A DNA stretch of 64,000 nucleotides from Nonomuraea indica (GTDB lineage: Bacteria > Actinomycetota > Actinomycetes > Streptosporangiales > Streptosporangiaceae). The DNA lies in assembly GCF_002850745.1 (NCBI RefSeq), contig NZ_KZ559474.1, forward strand, positions 112,029 to 176,028. Reading direction: 5' to 3'. The first letter of the stretch is position 1. Each line of letters starts with the position of its first letter. The translations under genes and the position numbers were made by a program. Shown here one piece after another: positions 25,474 through 35,613 of this stretch. The notes below the pieces were generated by a model. The model searched no databases, was not told the DNA's origin, and saw only the letters and a program-made list of their open reading frames with translations.

Positions 25474-26613
25474 ATGACCAACGGTTTCGAAACCCTGGCG
25501 ATCCACGCAGGTCAGGAGCCTGACCCGCTGACCGGCGCGGTAGTGCCGCCGATCTACGCCACGTCCACCTACAAGCAGGACGGTGTCGGCGGCCTGCGTT
25601 CCGGATACGAATACAGCCGCTCCGCCAACCCGACCCGCACCGCGCTCGAAGAGGCCCTCGCCGCCGTCGAGGGCGGCGCGCGCGGGCTGGCCTTCGCCTC
25701 CGGCCTCGCGGCCGAGGACACCCTGCTGCGCACCGTGTGCAAGCCGCAGGACCACGTCATCATCCCGAACGACGCCTACGGCGGCACCTACCGCCTGTTC
25801 TCCAAGGTGCACGCGCGCTGGGACCTGCACTACGACCCGGTGCCGCTCGGCGACCTCGACGCCGTGGCCGCGGCGATGACGCAGAAGACGAGGATCGTGT
25901 GGGTGGAGACGCCCACCAACCCGCTGCTCGGCGTCGCCGACATCGCCGCCCTGGCGCAGCTCGCCCACGACAACGGGGCGCTGCTGGTCGTCGACAACAC
26001 CTTCGCCTCGCCGTACCTGCAGCAGCCGCTCGCGCTCGGCGCCGACGTGGTCGTGCACTCGACGACCAAGTACATCGGCGGCCACTCCGACGTGGTCGGC
26101 GGCGCCCTGGTGGCGGCCGACCGGGGGCTCGGCGACGAGCTGGCCTACCACCAGAACGCCATGGGCGCCGTGGCCGGGCCGTTCGACGCCTGGCTGACGC
26201 TGCGCGGGCTCAAGACCCTCGGCGTGCGGATGGACCGCCACTGCGACAACGCCGAGCGCGTCGTGGACCTGCTGCTGGCCCACCCCCGCGTGACCCAGGT
26301 GCTCTACCCGGGCCTCGCCGAGCACGCCGGGCACGAGGTGGCGGCCAAGCAGATGAAGAGGTTCGGGGGCATGGTGTCGTTCCGCGTGGCCGGGGGCGAG
26401 GCCGAGGCGGTCGCGGTGTGCGACCGCGCCGAGCTGTTCACGCTGGGCGAGTCGCTCGGCGGCGTCGAGTCGCTGATCGAGCACCCGGGCCGGATGACCC
26501 ACGCCTCGGCGGCGGGCTCGCCGCTGGAGGTGCCGGCCGACCTGGTGCGCCTGTCGGTCGGCATCGAGACGGTCGACGACCTGCTCGCCGACCTCACCCG
26601 GGCGCTGGGCTGA
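25474..26613 (+). CDS. metB: Cystathionine gamma-synthase
   Basis: A PLP enzyme of the Cys/Met metabolism family, 379 residues. It joins an O-acylhomoserine and cysteine to cystathionine, or acts as a gamma-lyase. Motifs: YEYSRSANPTR, ASGLAAEDTLL, WVETPTNPLLGV, VVDNTFASPYLQQPL, the PLP lysine in VVHSTTKYIGGHSDVVGG, and LGESLGGVESLIEHP near the end. ATG 25474 has no Shine-Dalgarno and the mRNA may be leaderless. With cbs upstream, the pair links homocysteine and cysteine. Synthase versus lyase preference is not visible in sequence. Confidence 0.9.
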   Translation: MTNGFETLAIHAGQEPDPLTGAVVPPIYATSTYKQDGVGGLRSGYEYSRSANPTRTALEEALAAVEGGARGLAFASGLAAEDTLLRTVCKPQDHVIIPNDAYGGTYRLFSKVHARWDLHYDPVPLGDLDAVAAAMTQKTRIVWVETPTNPLLGVADIAALAQLAHDNGALLVVDNTFASPYLQQPLALGADVVVHSTTKYIGGHSDVVGGALVAADRGLGDELAYHQNAMGAVAGPFDAWLTLRGLKTLGVRMDRHCDNAERVVDLLLAHPRVTQVLYPGLAEHAGHEVAAKQMKRFGGMVSFRVAGGEAEAVAVCDRAELFTLGESLGGVESLIEHPGRMTHASAAGSPLEVPADLVRLSVGIETVDDLLADLTRALG

Positions 26614-26620
26614 CCCCCCG

Positions 26621-27049
26621 TCAGCTCGGGAAGATCATGAGAGCGAGGATCACCAGCCAGATGACGGCCAGCAGTCCGCTGATGGCGGCGATCCTGCCGT
26701 TCTGCACCTTGGCGTCGTCGTTCGCGTTCTCGCTGGTGAGGGCGCGGACGGCGGCGCGCAGGTCGCGGTCGATGAGGAAGAGCAGCACGATGGCGACGAT
26801 GAACAGCGTCATCGACGCGGTCATGTGCCACCTGCCCAGCAGGCCGCCGCCGAGGGTCACGCCCAGCGCGATGCCGAACACCAGCACGCCCAGCGAGCCG
26901 ATGCTGTAGATGCGCGTCGTGCGCTGGATGTTCTGGAGGACGGCGACGTTCTTGGCGCGGATGGCGCGCGGCGCGGCCATGGTCACGGCGGTGAGAGGCC
27001 CGATCGTGAAGATCGCGAACCCGATGTGCAGCCAGAGAAGCAGGGACAT
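26621..27049 (-). CDS. Integral membrane protein (DUF2269-like)
   Basis: A 142-residue protein with four predicted membrane helices (MSLLLWLHIGFAIFTIGPLTAV; YSIGSLGVLVFGIALGVTLG; MTASMTLFIVAIVLLFLID; ISGLLAVIWLVILALMIF) and a basic loop RAIRAKNVAVLQNIQRTTRIY. Resemblance to DUF2269 is tentative. ATG 27049 lies 10 bp after the stop of a 41-residue membrane peptide, so the two look co-transcribed. No function is known. Confidence 0.7.
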   Translation of the reverse strand: MSLLLWLHIGFAIFTIGPLTAVTMAAPRAIRAKNVAVLQNIQRTTRIYSIGSLGVLVFGIALGVTLGGGLLGRWHMTASMTLFIVAIVLLFLIDRDLRAAVRALTSENANDDAKVQNGRIAAISGLLAVIWLVILALMIFPS

Positions 27050-27059
27050 GCCGCTGAGA

Positions 27060-27185
27060 CTAGTCGGCGGCGATCTCGGCCGGGGACTCGACACTCTCCT
27101 TCCGCCGGGCGGCACAGTGCAGGACGAGCTCCGTGGCCGTCACGGCCACGATCATCAGCGCGATCAGAAGAATCATGGCAATCAT
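27060..27185 (-). CDS. 41-residue single-pass membrane peptide
   Basis: ATG 27185 follows a strong GGAGG (spacing 6). The product is one membrane helix (MIAMILLIALMIVAVTATELVLH) followed by a charged tail CAARRKESVESPAEIAAD. It sits directly upstream of the four-helix membrane gene and could be its small partner. No family is recognised. Confidence 0.55.
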   Translation of the reverse strand: MIAMILLIALMIVAVTATELVLHCAARRKESVESPAEIAAD

Positions 27186-27324
27186 GACAGTGCCTCCTTC
27201 CCCGTGCTGGACGTGAATATCGTCCGTAATGACTAGACGCTCTGGTCTCGGAATAAGTTCGGCGCGGGTATGGTTGTCAATCGTTCCGTTTTGCTTACCC
27301 GCGAGGCACAAGGGGGTGCCGTCC

Positions 27325-27753
27325 GTGGCCATCAGGCACGTCGAGCCGTATTCCGACGAGTGGCTGCAGCAGCCGGTCTGCTACGTGCGGCGCGTCGTGG
27401 ACGTGCTCGGACCCGAGGTCGCCGACTGGTGGGAGGGCCCCTGCGATCCGCGTGACGCGACCGTCCTGCTGTCCGACGGCAGCGCGCTGGTGTGGGACGA
27501 GGAGAGCGGGTGGCGGCTCGGCCACTTCGTCTCCGGAGGACGCGGCCGGCACACCGAGCTGTCAGGCGTCCGCTACCTCGGCGGCGGGCTGCTGCCGCGG
27601 CCGGAGCGGGTGCCGCAGGCGCTGCGCGACGCCCGCGGCGGAGTGGGCTCCAGCACGGCCTTCCGGCCCTGCTACCGCTCCCACCGCAACTGCCGCGACG
27701 GCTTCGACGTCGCCCTCGACTTCTACGTCCGCCTGGTGGAAGCCCGAGCCTAG
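27325..27753 (+). CDS. DUF6292-like protein
   Basis: A 142-residue soluble protein. The pattern VCYVRRVVDVLGPEVADWWEGPCDPRDATVLL, WDEESGWRLG and the C-terminal FDVALDFYVRLV resemble the actinobacterial DUF6292 family. Function unknown. GTG 27325 is preferred, with AAGGGGG about 8 bases upstream; GTG 27316 is possible. The upstream spacer (27186-27324) is AT-richer and likely holds the divergent promoters. Confidence 0.7.
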   Translation: MAIRHVEPYSDEWLQQPVCYVRRVVDVLGPEVADWWEGPCDPRDATVLLSDGSALVWDEESGWRLGHFVSGGRGRHTELSGVRYLGGGLLPRPERVPQALRDARGGVGSSTAFRPCYRSHRNCRDGFDVALDFYVRLVEARA

Positions 27754-27780
27754 GCCCGGCCCCGTCCGCCTGGCGTGACC

Positions 27781-27847
27781 CGGGCCGCGTGAATCGGCCC
27801 CTTGGACCCGGCCGCGCGAAATCGGGCCGCGTGAGCCGGGCCGCGTG
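27781..27847. repeat. Short direct repeats downstream of the VWA gene
   Basis: CGGGCCGCGTG occurs exactly at 27781-27791, 27823-27833 and 27837-27847, with a variant near 27808. The spacer between convergent genes contains nothing else recognisable. Confidence 0.5.
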
Positions 27848-27848
27848 G

Positions 27849-29858
27849 TCAGCGGGCGCGGCGCAGCCGCAGGAAGTCGCTGACCACGTACTCGCCGAGC
27901 CTGTCGGCGCTGGGGGAGAAGACCCGGCCGCCGTTGCGGCGTGCCACCTCGTCCACGAAGTCCTTCAGCCGCTCGTCGGCAGCCAGCATGAAGACGTTGA
28001 GCGTCGCCCGCCGTCGCGTCATCTTGTCGACCTCGGCGAGCGTGAGCTCCAGCGTCTCGCGCGAGGGCGGCCACTCGAACGCCGACGTGCCGTTGCGCAG
28101 CAGGTGCGCCGTCGGCTCGCCGTCGGTCACGACCAGCACGACCGGCTCGAAGTCGGGGTGGCGGTCGAGGTGCCGGCCCGCGATCAGCAGGGCGTGGTGC
28201 AGGTTGGTGCCCTGGACCATGTCCCAGTCGAGGCCCGCCAGCTCGTCCGGCTGCAGCACCCGGGCGTAGTTGGAGAAGCCGATGATCTGCACGGCGTCCT
28301 GCGGGAACTTCGAGGCGACCAGCGCCTGCAGGGCCAGCGCCGTCTGCTTGGCCGCGGCCCAGGTGCCGCGCAGCGCCATCGAGTACGACAGGTCGACGAG
28401 CAGGCAGACGGCCGCGGCGCTGCGCCGCTCCGTCTCGGCCACCTCGAAGTCGTCCACCGACAGCCGCACCGCCGCCGACGCGGGCCCGGCCCGGCGCCCG
28501 TCCCGGCGCCCGGCGCCCTCGCCGTCCGGCCGCGAGCGGCGCAGGCCGCCGCCGCGCACGCCGTTGACCAGGGTGCGCACGACGTCGATGGGCTGCTCGT
28601 CGCCGAAGCGCCACGGCCGGGACGACCCGGTCAGCTCGCCGGCCGAGCCCGCGTCGCGCTGGTCGTGGTCGCCGCGCCGCCCCGCGTCGAGCGAGGCGAA
28701 CACCCGGCGCAGCGCCGTCTCGCCCAGCCGCCGCACCGCCTTCGGGGTGAGCTCCAGCTTGCCGCGGCGGCGCAGGAGGTAGCCCTGCTCCTCCAGCTCC
28801 CGCTCGACGCGCCGCAGCGCCTCCAGGTCGTCCACGGCCGACCGGCCGAGCGCGCGGCGCACCGCCGCCTCGTCGATGTCGTCCAGCCGGGCGCCCGGGT
28901 AGTCCTGGCGGAGGGCCGACTCCAGCCGGGTCAGGTCGGCCAGTTCCTCCAGCGCGGTGACCGCGTCGCCCATGCCGAGCGGCTCCTCACCGGTGAGCCG
29001 CTCCGGCGTGGTCCATGCCAGGTCGGGGCGGCGGGCGACGAGCGCGTCGCCGAGGCGGCGCATCTGCTCCGACAGCCCGGCCTCGTCGAGGGTCTGGTTG
29101 ATGAGGTTGCCCAGCTCCTCGCGCTGGCGCGGGGTCATCGAGGCCAGCATCCGCTGGGTGGCCGCGGCCCGGCGGGCCAGGATGTCGACCAGTTCGTCCA
29201 GGTTGCGCGGCCGCTCGGGGAACAGGTCGGCGTACTCGCCCATGAACGCGTCGAAGTCGGCTTGGGTGTGCTCCCCGCGGGCGTCCCTGTCGAGCATGTC
29301 GTTGAGGTCGGCCATCATCCGCCGGACCCGTTCCATGGCCTGGGGGTCGGGGTTGGCCAGCGCGTCGCGCAGCCCCTTGAACTGGCTGTCGAGCACCTCG
29401 CGCCGCAGCAGGTCGCGTAGCTCCTCGAAGGTGCGCCGGGCGGCGGCCGAGCGCCACTCGTAGCCGCTCAGCTCCTGGATGGCGCTCGCGGTGTCGTCGG
29501 GCAGCGCGTCCAGCTCGCTCTCGCGCAGCCGCGCCTCGTCGGACGGGTCGGGGAACAGCTCGGCCCGTTCCTGCCCGATCGCCTTGTCGAGCAGCGCCCT
29601 GGCCTGCTCCAGCGTGCCGTCGAGGCGGCCGCGCTCGCGCAGCTCGCGGCGCCTGCGGCGGACCTCGCGCAGCATCTCGTCGAGCCCGCTGCGCTCCTGG
29701 GCGCCCGGCAGGCCGCGCCTGAGCAGGTCGCGCAGGGCGTGCACGGGCGTGGAGCCGGACAGGATGGCGTCGCCCATCTCGTCCAGCGCCGCCCGCACGT
29801 CGTACGGAGGGGCGAGGGGATCGGGGCCGTCGTGGTACGCGCCATAGCGGTAGGCCAT
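27849..29858 (-). CDS. VWA-domain protein, CoxE-like partner of a MoxR-type ATPase
   Basis: A 669-residue cytoplasmic protein. The N-terminal 440 residues are charged and helical with coiled-coil character. The C-terminal von Willebrand A domain (about 470-640) has an intact MIDAS: DLSYSM (D-x-S-x-S variant), a conserved Thr in VQGTNLHHAL and Asp in VVTDGEPT. ATG 29858 is used; a GTG directly before it is also open. It follows the AAA+ ATPase by 36 bp. Such pairs act as metal- or protein-maturation chaperones in other systems. The client here is unknown. Confidence 0.85.
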   Translation of the reverse strand: MAYRYGAYHDGPDPLAPPYDVRAALDEMGDAILSGSTPVHALRDLLRRGLPGAQERSGLDEMLREVRRRRRELRERGRLDGTLEQARALLDKAIGQERAELFPDPSDEARLRESELDALPDDTASAIQELSGYEWRSAAARRTFEELRDLLRREVLDSQFKGLRDALANPDPQAMERVRRMMADLNDMLDRDARGEHTQADFDAFMGEYADLFPERPRNLDELVDILARRAAATQRMLASMTPRQREELGNLINQTLDEAGLSEQMRRLGDALVARRPDLAWTTPERLTGEEPLGMGDAVTALEELADLTRLESALRQDYPGARLDDIDEAAVRRALGRSAVDDLEALRRVERELEEQGYLLRRRGKLELTPKAVRRLGETALRRVFASLDAGRRGDHDQRDAGSAGELTGSSRPWRFGDEQPIDVVRTLVNGVRGGGLRRSRPDGEGAGRRDGRRAGPASAAVRLSVDDFEVAETERRSAAAVCLLVDLSYSMALRGTWAAAKQTALALQALVASKFPQDAVQIIGFSNYARVLQPDELAGLDWDMVQGTNLHHALLIAGRHLDRHPDFEPVVLVVTDGEPTAHLLRNGTSAFEWPPSRETLELTLAEVDKMTRRRATLNVFMLAADERLKDFVDEVARRNGGRVFSPSADRLGEYVVSDFLRLRRAR

Positions 29859-29894
29859 CACCTCACCACGCTAACCCGGAACGTCTCACCTTGG

Positions 29895-31286
29895 TCAGGT
29901 GCGATAGACGGTCACCCCGTCCAGGTCGTCCTTGGACAGGCGGCGCATGAGGTAGAGGCCCTCCATCGCGAACTCCAGCGCCGCGGCCGCGTGTCCGGGC
30001 GACTCCTCGCCCTCGCCCATGCCCAGCCGGGACATGATCTTGGACAGGCCCTCGACGGGCCCGATGCGGTGCAGCAGCTCGCCGGCCGGCACCAGCTCGC
30101 CCGACTCGACCTGGTTGCCCTGCGCGAACTTGTCGGTCAGCGGCGCGAGGTCCAGCCCGCCCAGCCGGCTCCGGAACGTCTCGGCGGTGGCCCGGCGCAG
30201 CAGATGGGCCAGGATCTCCGTCTCCCGGCCCTCCTCGCTCACCTCGAACTCCACCTTGCCGCGCAGGCTGTGCACCACGTTGGCCAGGTCGCACACCCGG
30301 GTGACGGCATGCTCCTCGCCGGTGACCGCCGCCCTGCGCACGGCCGAGGCCGCGGCCGTCTCGGCGGCGGCGATGGAGAAGCGCGCCGAGACGCCCGAAC
30401 GGGCGTCCACCGATGTGGACTCGCGGACCAGCCGGGTGAACCGCGCGATGGTCTCGACCAGGTGCTCGGGGACGTCGGCCCCGATGTCGGGCATCGACTC
30501 CTGGCGGATCAGCGCCAGCTCGTCCTCGATCGTCGGCGGGTAGTGGGTGCGGATCTCGGCGCCGAAGCGGTCCTTCAGCGGCGTGATGATCCGGCCCCGG
30601 TTGGTGTAGTCCTCGGGGTTGGCGCTGGCGATGAGCAGGATGTCGAGCGGCAGGCGGAGGTTGTAGCCGCGCACCTGGATGTCGCGCTCCTCCAGCACGT
30701 TGAGCAGCGCCACCTGGATGCGCTCGGCGAGGTCGGGCAGCTCGTTGACGGAGAACACGCCGCGGTTGGTCCGCGGCACGAGCCCGTAGTGGACCGTCTC
30801 CGGGTCGCCGAGCGTGCGCCCCTCAGCGATCTTGATCGGGTCGACGTCGCCGATCAGGTCGCCGACGGAGGTGTCGGGCGTGGCGAGCTTCTCGCCGTAG
30901 CGCTCGTCGCGGTGTCTCCAGGCGACGGGCAGCTCGTCGTCCAGCTCCCGGGCCAGGGCGCGGCAGCGCGCGCAGACCGGCTCGTACGGGTGGTCGTTGA
31001 TCTCGCATCCTTCGACCACCGGGGTCCACTCGTCGAGCAGGCCGGTGATCGTACGGATGAGCCGGGTCTTGCCCTGGCCGCGCTCACCGAGCAGGACCAG
31101 GTCGTGTCCGGCGAGCAGGGCCCGCTCCAGATGGGGCAGGACGGTGTCGTCGAAGCCCACGATGCCTGGAAAACGGGGCTCACCTGCTCGCAGCTTGGCC
31201 AGCAGGTTTTCGCGGACCTCTGCTTTCACGGTGCGATGAACGTGGCCGCTCTCTCGCAGCTCCCGGAGAATTAGAGGCTGATGCAC
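29895..31286 (-). CDS. MoxR/ChlI-like AAA+ ATPase
   Basis: A 463-residue ATPase. Walker A is GERGQGKTRLIRT (about 72). Sensor and Walker B regions include GVFSVNELPDLAERIQVALLNVLEE and IASANPEDYTNRGRIITPL, typical of Mg-chelatase/MoxR ATPases. A cysteine pair, VCARCRAL (about 107), is an insertion. The far start at GTG 31286 is kept because homologues conserve the preceding ELRESGHVHRTVK segment. It forms an operon with the VWA protein and is divergent from a FIST gene. Confidence 0.85.
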   Translation of the reverse strand: MHQPLILRELRESGHVHRTVKAEVRENLLAKLRAGEPRFPGIVGFDDTVLPHLERALLAGHDLVLLGERGQGKTRLIRTITGLLDEWTPVVEGCEINDHPYEPVCARCRALARELDDELPVAWRHRDERYGEKLATPDTSVGDLIGDVDPIKIAEGRTLGDPETVHYGLVPRTNRGVFSVNELPDLAERIQVALLNVLEERDIQVRGYNLRLPLDILLIASANPEDYTNRGRIITPLKDRFGAEIRTHYPPTIEDELALIRQESMPDIGADVPEHLVETIARFTRLVRESTSVDARSGVSARFSIAAAETAAASAVRRAAVTGEEHAVTRVCDLANVVHSLRGKVEFEVSEEGRETEILAHLLRRATAETFRSRLGGLDLAPLTDKFAQGNQVESGELVPAGELLHRIGPVEGLSKIMSRLGMGEGEESPGHAAAALEFAMEGLYLMRRLSKDDLDGVTVYRT

Positions 31287-31449
31287 GGGAACGAGACTAC
31301 GTCTCCCGCGCCCGATGCGGCAGGGCAGTTTCGCATCCAGCCAGATTTCGGATCCTGACCCATTGTGTGACGGTTCGCGCGCGTGCTTGTTCCGTTAATG
31401 GGGAGAATCCGAGCCTGAGGGAACTTGGCAGCCGAGGGAGGCGGGACGC

Positions 31450-32637
31450 GTGGCCCTGATGACCAGCCGATTCGCAGACGGCCTCGCGGTGGGCTCCGAC
31501 CTGGTCGAGGTGGCCGAACGGGCCGTGCGCCAGGCGCTGTCCAGGCTCGGCGGCGAGGCCGACCTGGTCTGCTTCTTCATCTGCGGCGACGACCCCGACG
31601 ACGTCGCCCGGGCGGGTCAGCGTGCGATGCGGCTGGCGCCCGACGCCAACGTCATCGGGTGCAGCGCCACGGGAGTGATCGGCGACGGCCAGGGGGTGGA
31701 GCTCACCCCCGCCGTCAGCGCGTGGGCGGCCAGGCTCGGCGAGGCCAGGCTGACCACGTTCGCGCTGGAGACGCTGAACGCCGAGGACAAGTTCGTCGTC
31801 GTCGGCCTGCCCGAGCGCAGCCCCGACGACCACGTGGCCATCCTGCTGGCCGACCCCTACTCGTTCCCGACCGACGCGTTCGTCGAGCGGTCGGCGGAGG
31901 TCCTCGGCGAGCTGCCGCTCATCGGCGGGCTGGCCAACGGCATGCACGGCCGCGGCTCCGTCCGGCTCTTCGCCGACGGCGAGATCTACACCGAGGGTGC
32001 GATCGGCGTGCTGATCAGCGGAGCGGTCCGGGTCGGCACCGTGGTCAGCCAGGGCTGCCGCCCGATCGGGCCGTCCATGGTGGTCACCCGCGCCGAGGAC
32101 AACCTGCTCCTGGAGCTCGCCGGCCAGCCGGCCCTGGCCCGGCTGGAGGACATCGTCAGCGACCTCGACGAGGACGACCGCGAGCTGGTCGCCTCCGGGC
32201 TGCAGATCGGCGTGGCGATCGACGAGTACGCCGAGCGCCACGAACGCGGCGACTTCCTGATCCGGGGCGTGATCGGCATCGACCCCGAACGCGAGGCGGT
32301 GGCCATCGGCGACGTCGTCGAGGTGGGTCGTACCGTCCGCTTCCAGGTGCGCGACGCCGCCACCGCCGACGAGGACCTGTACGACCTGCTGGACGCCCAC
32401 CGCGAGGAGTTCGGCCGGGTGGACGGGGCGTTGCTGTTCTCCTGCAACGGCCGGGGGTCGGCCATGTTCGGCAGCGCCGACCACGACCCCGTCGCGTTGC
32501 GCGACACGCTGGGGCCCGTCGGCATGGCCGGCTTCTTCGCCGCGGGCGAGGTCGGGCCGGTGGGCGGCCACAACCACGTGCACGGCTTCACCGCCTCGGT
32601 GCTCGTCTTCTCCGCCACCACACCCCCCGGCGACTGA
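31450..32637 (+). CDS. FIST-domain sensory protein
   Basis: A 395-residue cytoplasmic protein with FIST_N (about 25-215; NVIGCSATGVIGDGQGVEL, PLIGGLANGMHGRGSVRLF) and FIST_C (about 225-375; FLIRGVIGIDPEREAV, ALLFSCNGRGSAMFG, MAGFFAAGEVGPVGGHNHVHGFT). FIST domains are thought to bind small ligands such as amino acids. No kinase or output domain is fused. Start GTG 31450 follows GGAGGCGGG. The divergent spacer with the AAA+ gene (163 bp) includes GAGAC-TAC-GTCTC at 31293-31305. Confidence 0.88.
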   Translation: MALMTSRFADGLAVGSDLVEVAERAVRQALSRLGGEADLVCFFICGDDPDDVARAGQRAMRLAPDANVIGCSATGVIGDGQGVELTPAVSAWAARLGEARLTTFALETLNAEDKFVVVGLPERSPDDHVAILLADPYSFPTDAFVERSAEVLGELPLIGGLANGMHGRGSVRLFADGEIYTEGAIGVLISGAVRVGTVVSQGCRPIGPSMVVTRAEDNLLLELAGQPALARLEDIVSDLDEDDRELVASGLQIGVAIDEYAERHERGDFLIRGVIGIDPEREAVAIGDVVEVGRTVRFQVRDAATADEDLYDLLDAHREEFGRVDGALLFSCNGRGSAMFGSADHDPVALRDTLGPVGMAGFFAAGEVGPVGGHNHVHGFTASVLVFSATTPPGD

Positions 32638-32657
32638 CCCACCCCCGGCCTCCCACC

Positions 32658-32738
32658 CACGCCCGCCGGTCACCTGCCCACGCCCGCTGGTCACTCGCCC
32701 GTGCCCGCAGGTGGGCGTCCCCCGCGCCCGCTGGTCAC
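32658..32738. repeat. Degenerate 21-bp tandem repeats
   Basis: CACGCCCGCCGGTCACCTGC at 32658 and CACGCCCGCTGGTCACTCGC at 32679 are adjacent 21-bp units. A diverged third begins at 32700, and GCCCGCTGGTCAC returns at 32726. They fill the FIST-to-sigma-factor spacer; the rest, to 32916, shows only a plausible AAGGGAG site. Confidence 0.55.
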
Positions 32739-32916
32739 CCCGCCCGCGCCCTGCCGCGCGCCCCGGCGGGGCGCTGTCACAGGTCGCCGCCCGCGCCTCT
32801 CCCGTCACGCGATGCACCTCCGCCGCCCTCGGCGTCAGGTGGCTTGGGCTGGGTGTGTAACGCCTTGGCGGGGTCGGTCCAAGCAGGGGTGAAGATCGAC
32901 GAAGGGAGTACGGCCG

Positions 32917-33468
32917 GTGCGTCGCAAACAGGCGGAGATCGCCACCGACCCCGTGGCGTTCGAGGCCTTCTACCGGCGCCACGTCGACGCGGTCACGCGC
33001 TTCCTGGCCCGCCGGGTCGACGATCCGCACACGGTCGCCGACCTGGTGGCGGAGGTGTTCGTCGCGGTACTCGACTCGGCCCAGACCTACCGGTCCGGGC
33101 TCGGCAGCGAGATCGCGTGGCTGTACGGCGTGGCGCGCAACACGCTGTCGGCCGAGCGGCGGCGGGCGTTCAGGGAGTCGAGGCTGGCCGACCGGCTGAA
33201 CGGGCGGCGGCTGCTCGACTCCGACGACCTCGTCCGGCTGGAGGAGCGGATCGACGCGGAGAGCCACGCTCGGCGGGCCTTCGAGGCCATGGCCGAGTTG
33301 CCGGAGGGAGAGCGGGCCGTGATCGAGTTGGTCGCCCTCGACCAGCTGACGGTCGCGGAGGCCGCACAGGCCCTCGGCATCCGGCAGGGGACCGCCAGGG
33401 TGAGGCTGCACCGTGCCCGCCGCGTGCTGCGGGCCGTGCCCTTCGTCATGGGAGGAACGACACGATGA
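32917..33468 (+). CDS. ECF sigma factor (sigma-70 family)
   Basis: A 183-residue sigma factor. Region 2 is at about 12-80 (FEAFYRRHVDAVTRFLARRV, DLVAEVFVAVLDSA, IAWLYGVARNTLSAERRR). Region 4 is at about 120-175 (LPEGERAVIELVALDQLTVAEAAQALGIRQGTARVRLHRAR). GTG 32917 follows GAAGGGAG. Its stop overlaps the ATG of the next gene (ATGA), so the two are translationally coupled and the next product is the probable anti-sigma partner. Confidence 0.9.
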   Translation: MRRKQAEIATDPVAFEAFYRRHVDAVTRFLARRVDDPHTVADLVAEVFVAVLDSAQTYRSGLGSEIAWLYGVARNTLSAERRRAFRESRLADRLNGRRLLDSDDLVRLEERIDAESHARRAFEAMAELPEGERAVIELVALDQLTVAEAAQALGIRQGTARVRLHRARRVLRAVPFVMGGTTR

Positions 33469-34082
33469 GTTTCGAGGAGCGCCTGCTGATGGAACTGAAG
33501 ACCGAAGTCGCCGCCCGTGGGGAGCGACGCCGCAGGACCACCGTCCGCCGCCTGTTCGCGGGGGCGGCGGTGGCCGGACTGGCCGCCGCCGCCGCCGTGG
33601 CGGTGCCGCTCCTGACGGGGACGGAGCGGCCCGCGTACGCGGTGAGTGAGAACGCCGACGGCACCATCCGGGTGCAGATCAAGGAGTTCAGGGACGCCGA
33701 CAGGCTGGAGGGCGACCTGAAGCGCATGGGGATCACCGCCGACGTCAGCTACACCCCGCCGGGCAAGCGCTGCCAGTCGAACAGGGGGCGTGTTCTCGGA
33801 GGGGAGTCGGCCACCCCCGAGGAATGGGACAAGTCCCCGTCCGCCAAGGCAGTGCGGATGACCAGGCACGGGATCTACATCGACCCCGCGCACGTGGCCG
33901 CGGGGCAGACCGTGGTGATGGAGTTCGCCGAGAACGACGACCAGACATCCGACGAGCCGCAGGTGCGATGGCAGTTCGTCGGCCTGGTGATCGACGGGCC
34001 GGTCAAGCCCTGCGTGCTCGTCGACGACCCGCTCTGGTACGACGTGGGCGGCCCCGAGGGGCAGCCGCCGGCGGGCAGCTGA
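33465..34082 (+). CDS. Membrane-anchored protein, probable ECF regulatory partner
   Basis: A 205-residue protein. It has an N-terminal cytoplasmic stretch MSFEERLLMELKTEVAARGERRRRTT, one membrane helix (about 30-50, LFAGAAVAGLAAAAAVAVPLL) and an extracytoplasmic domain with two cysteines (GKRCQSN, VKPCVL). The coupling to the sigma gene and the topology fit an anti-sigma factor. However, the cytoplasmic part is very short and has no ZAS (HxxxCxxC) motif, so the function is inferred from context only. Confidence 0.7.
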   Translation: MSFEERLLMELKTEVAARGERRRRTTVRRLFAGAAVAGLAAAAAVAVPLLTGTERPAYAVSENADGTIRVQIKEFRDADRLEGDLKRMGITADVSYTPPGKRCQSNRGRVLGGESATPEEWDKSPSAKAVRMTRHGIYIDPAHVAAGQTVVMEFAENDDQTSDEPQVRWQFVGLVIDGPVKPCVLVDDPLWYDVGGPEGQPPAGS

Positions 34083-34090
34083 CCTGTGCC

Positions 34091-34119
34091 GCCAGGGGCA
34101 CGTGGCGCGTGCCCCTGGC
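34091..34119. terminator. Bidirectional stem-loop
   Basis: GCCAGGGGCAC pairs perfectly with GTGCCCCTGGC over a 7-nt loop, between the convergent sigma operon and M1 peptidase gene. A run of nine G follows (34120-34128). Confidence 0.65.
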
Positions 34120-34128
34120 GGGGGGGGG

Positions 34129-35526
<1,398 letters not shown>

Positions 35527-35532
35527 GGAACG

Positions 35533-35584
35533 ACGCTCCCCTTCCTTGGCGTGAGCATGAGCTTACGCTGAGTAAGGGGAGCGT
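35533..35584 (-). promoter_or_regulatory. Hairpin covering the M1 peptidase ribosome binding site
   Basis: In the transcript direction, ACGCTCCCCTT (35584-35574) can pair perfectly with AAGGGGAGCGT (35543-35533), which contains the Shine-Dalgarno 7 bases before the ATG. The 30-nt loop carries a further imperfect inner stem. It could gate translation or end transcripts arriving from hpd. Confidence 0.6.
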
Positions 35585-35613
35585 GGGTCCACACGACAGC
35601 GGGGCGCTGGGCG

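Noticed and set aside
27770..27848. CGGGCCGCGTG repeats as a CRISPR-like array
   Set aside because: Units are 11 bp with irregular spacing, and no cas genes are in the window.
31293..31305. GAGAC-TAC-GTCTC as an operator of the AAA+ gene
   Set aside because: Short 5-bp arms are expected by chance in a window this size, and it lies very close to the start; noted in the FIST entry only.
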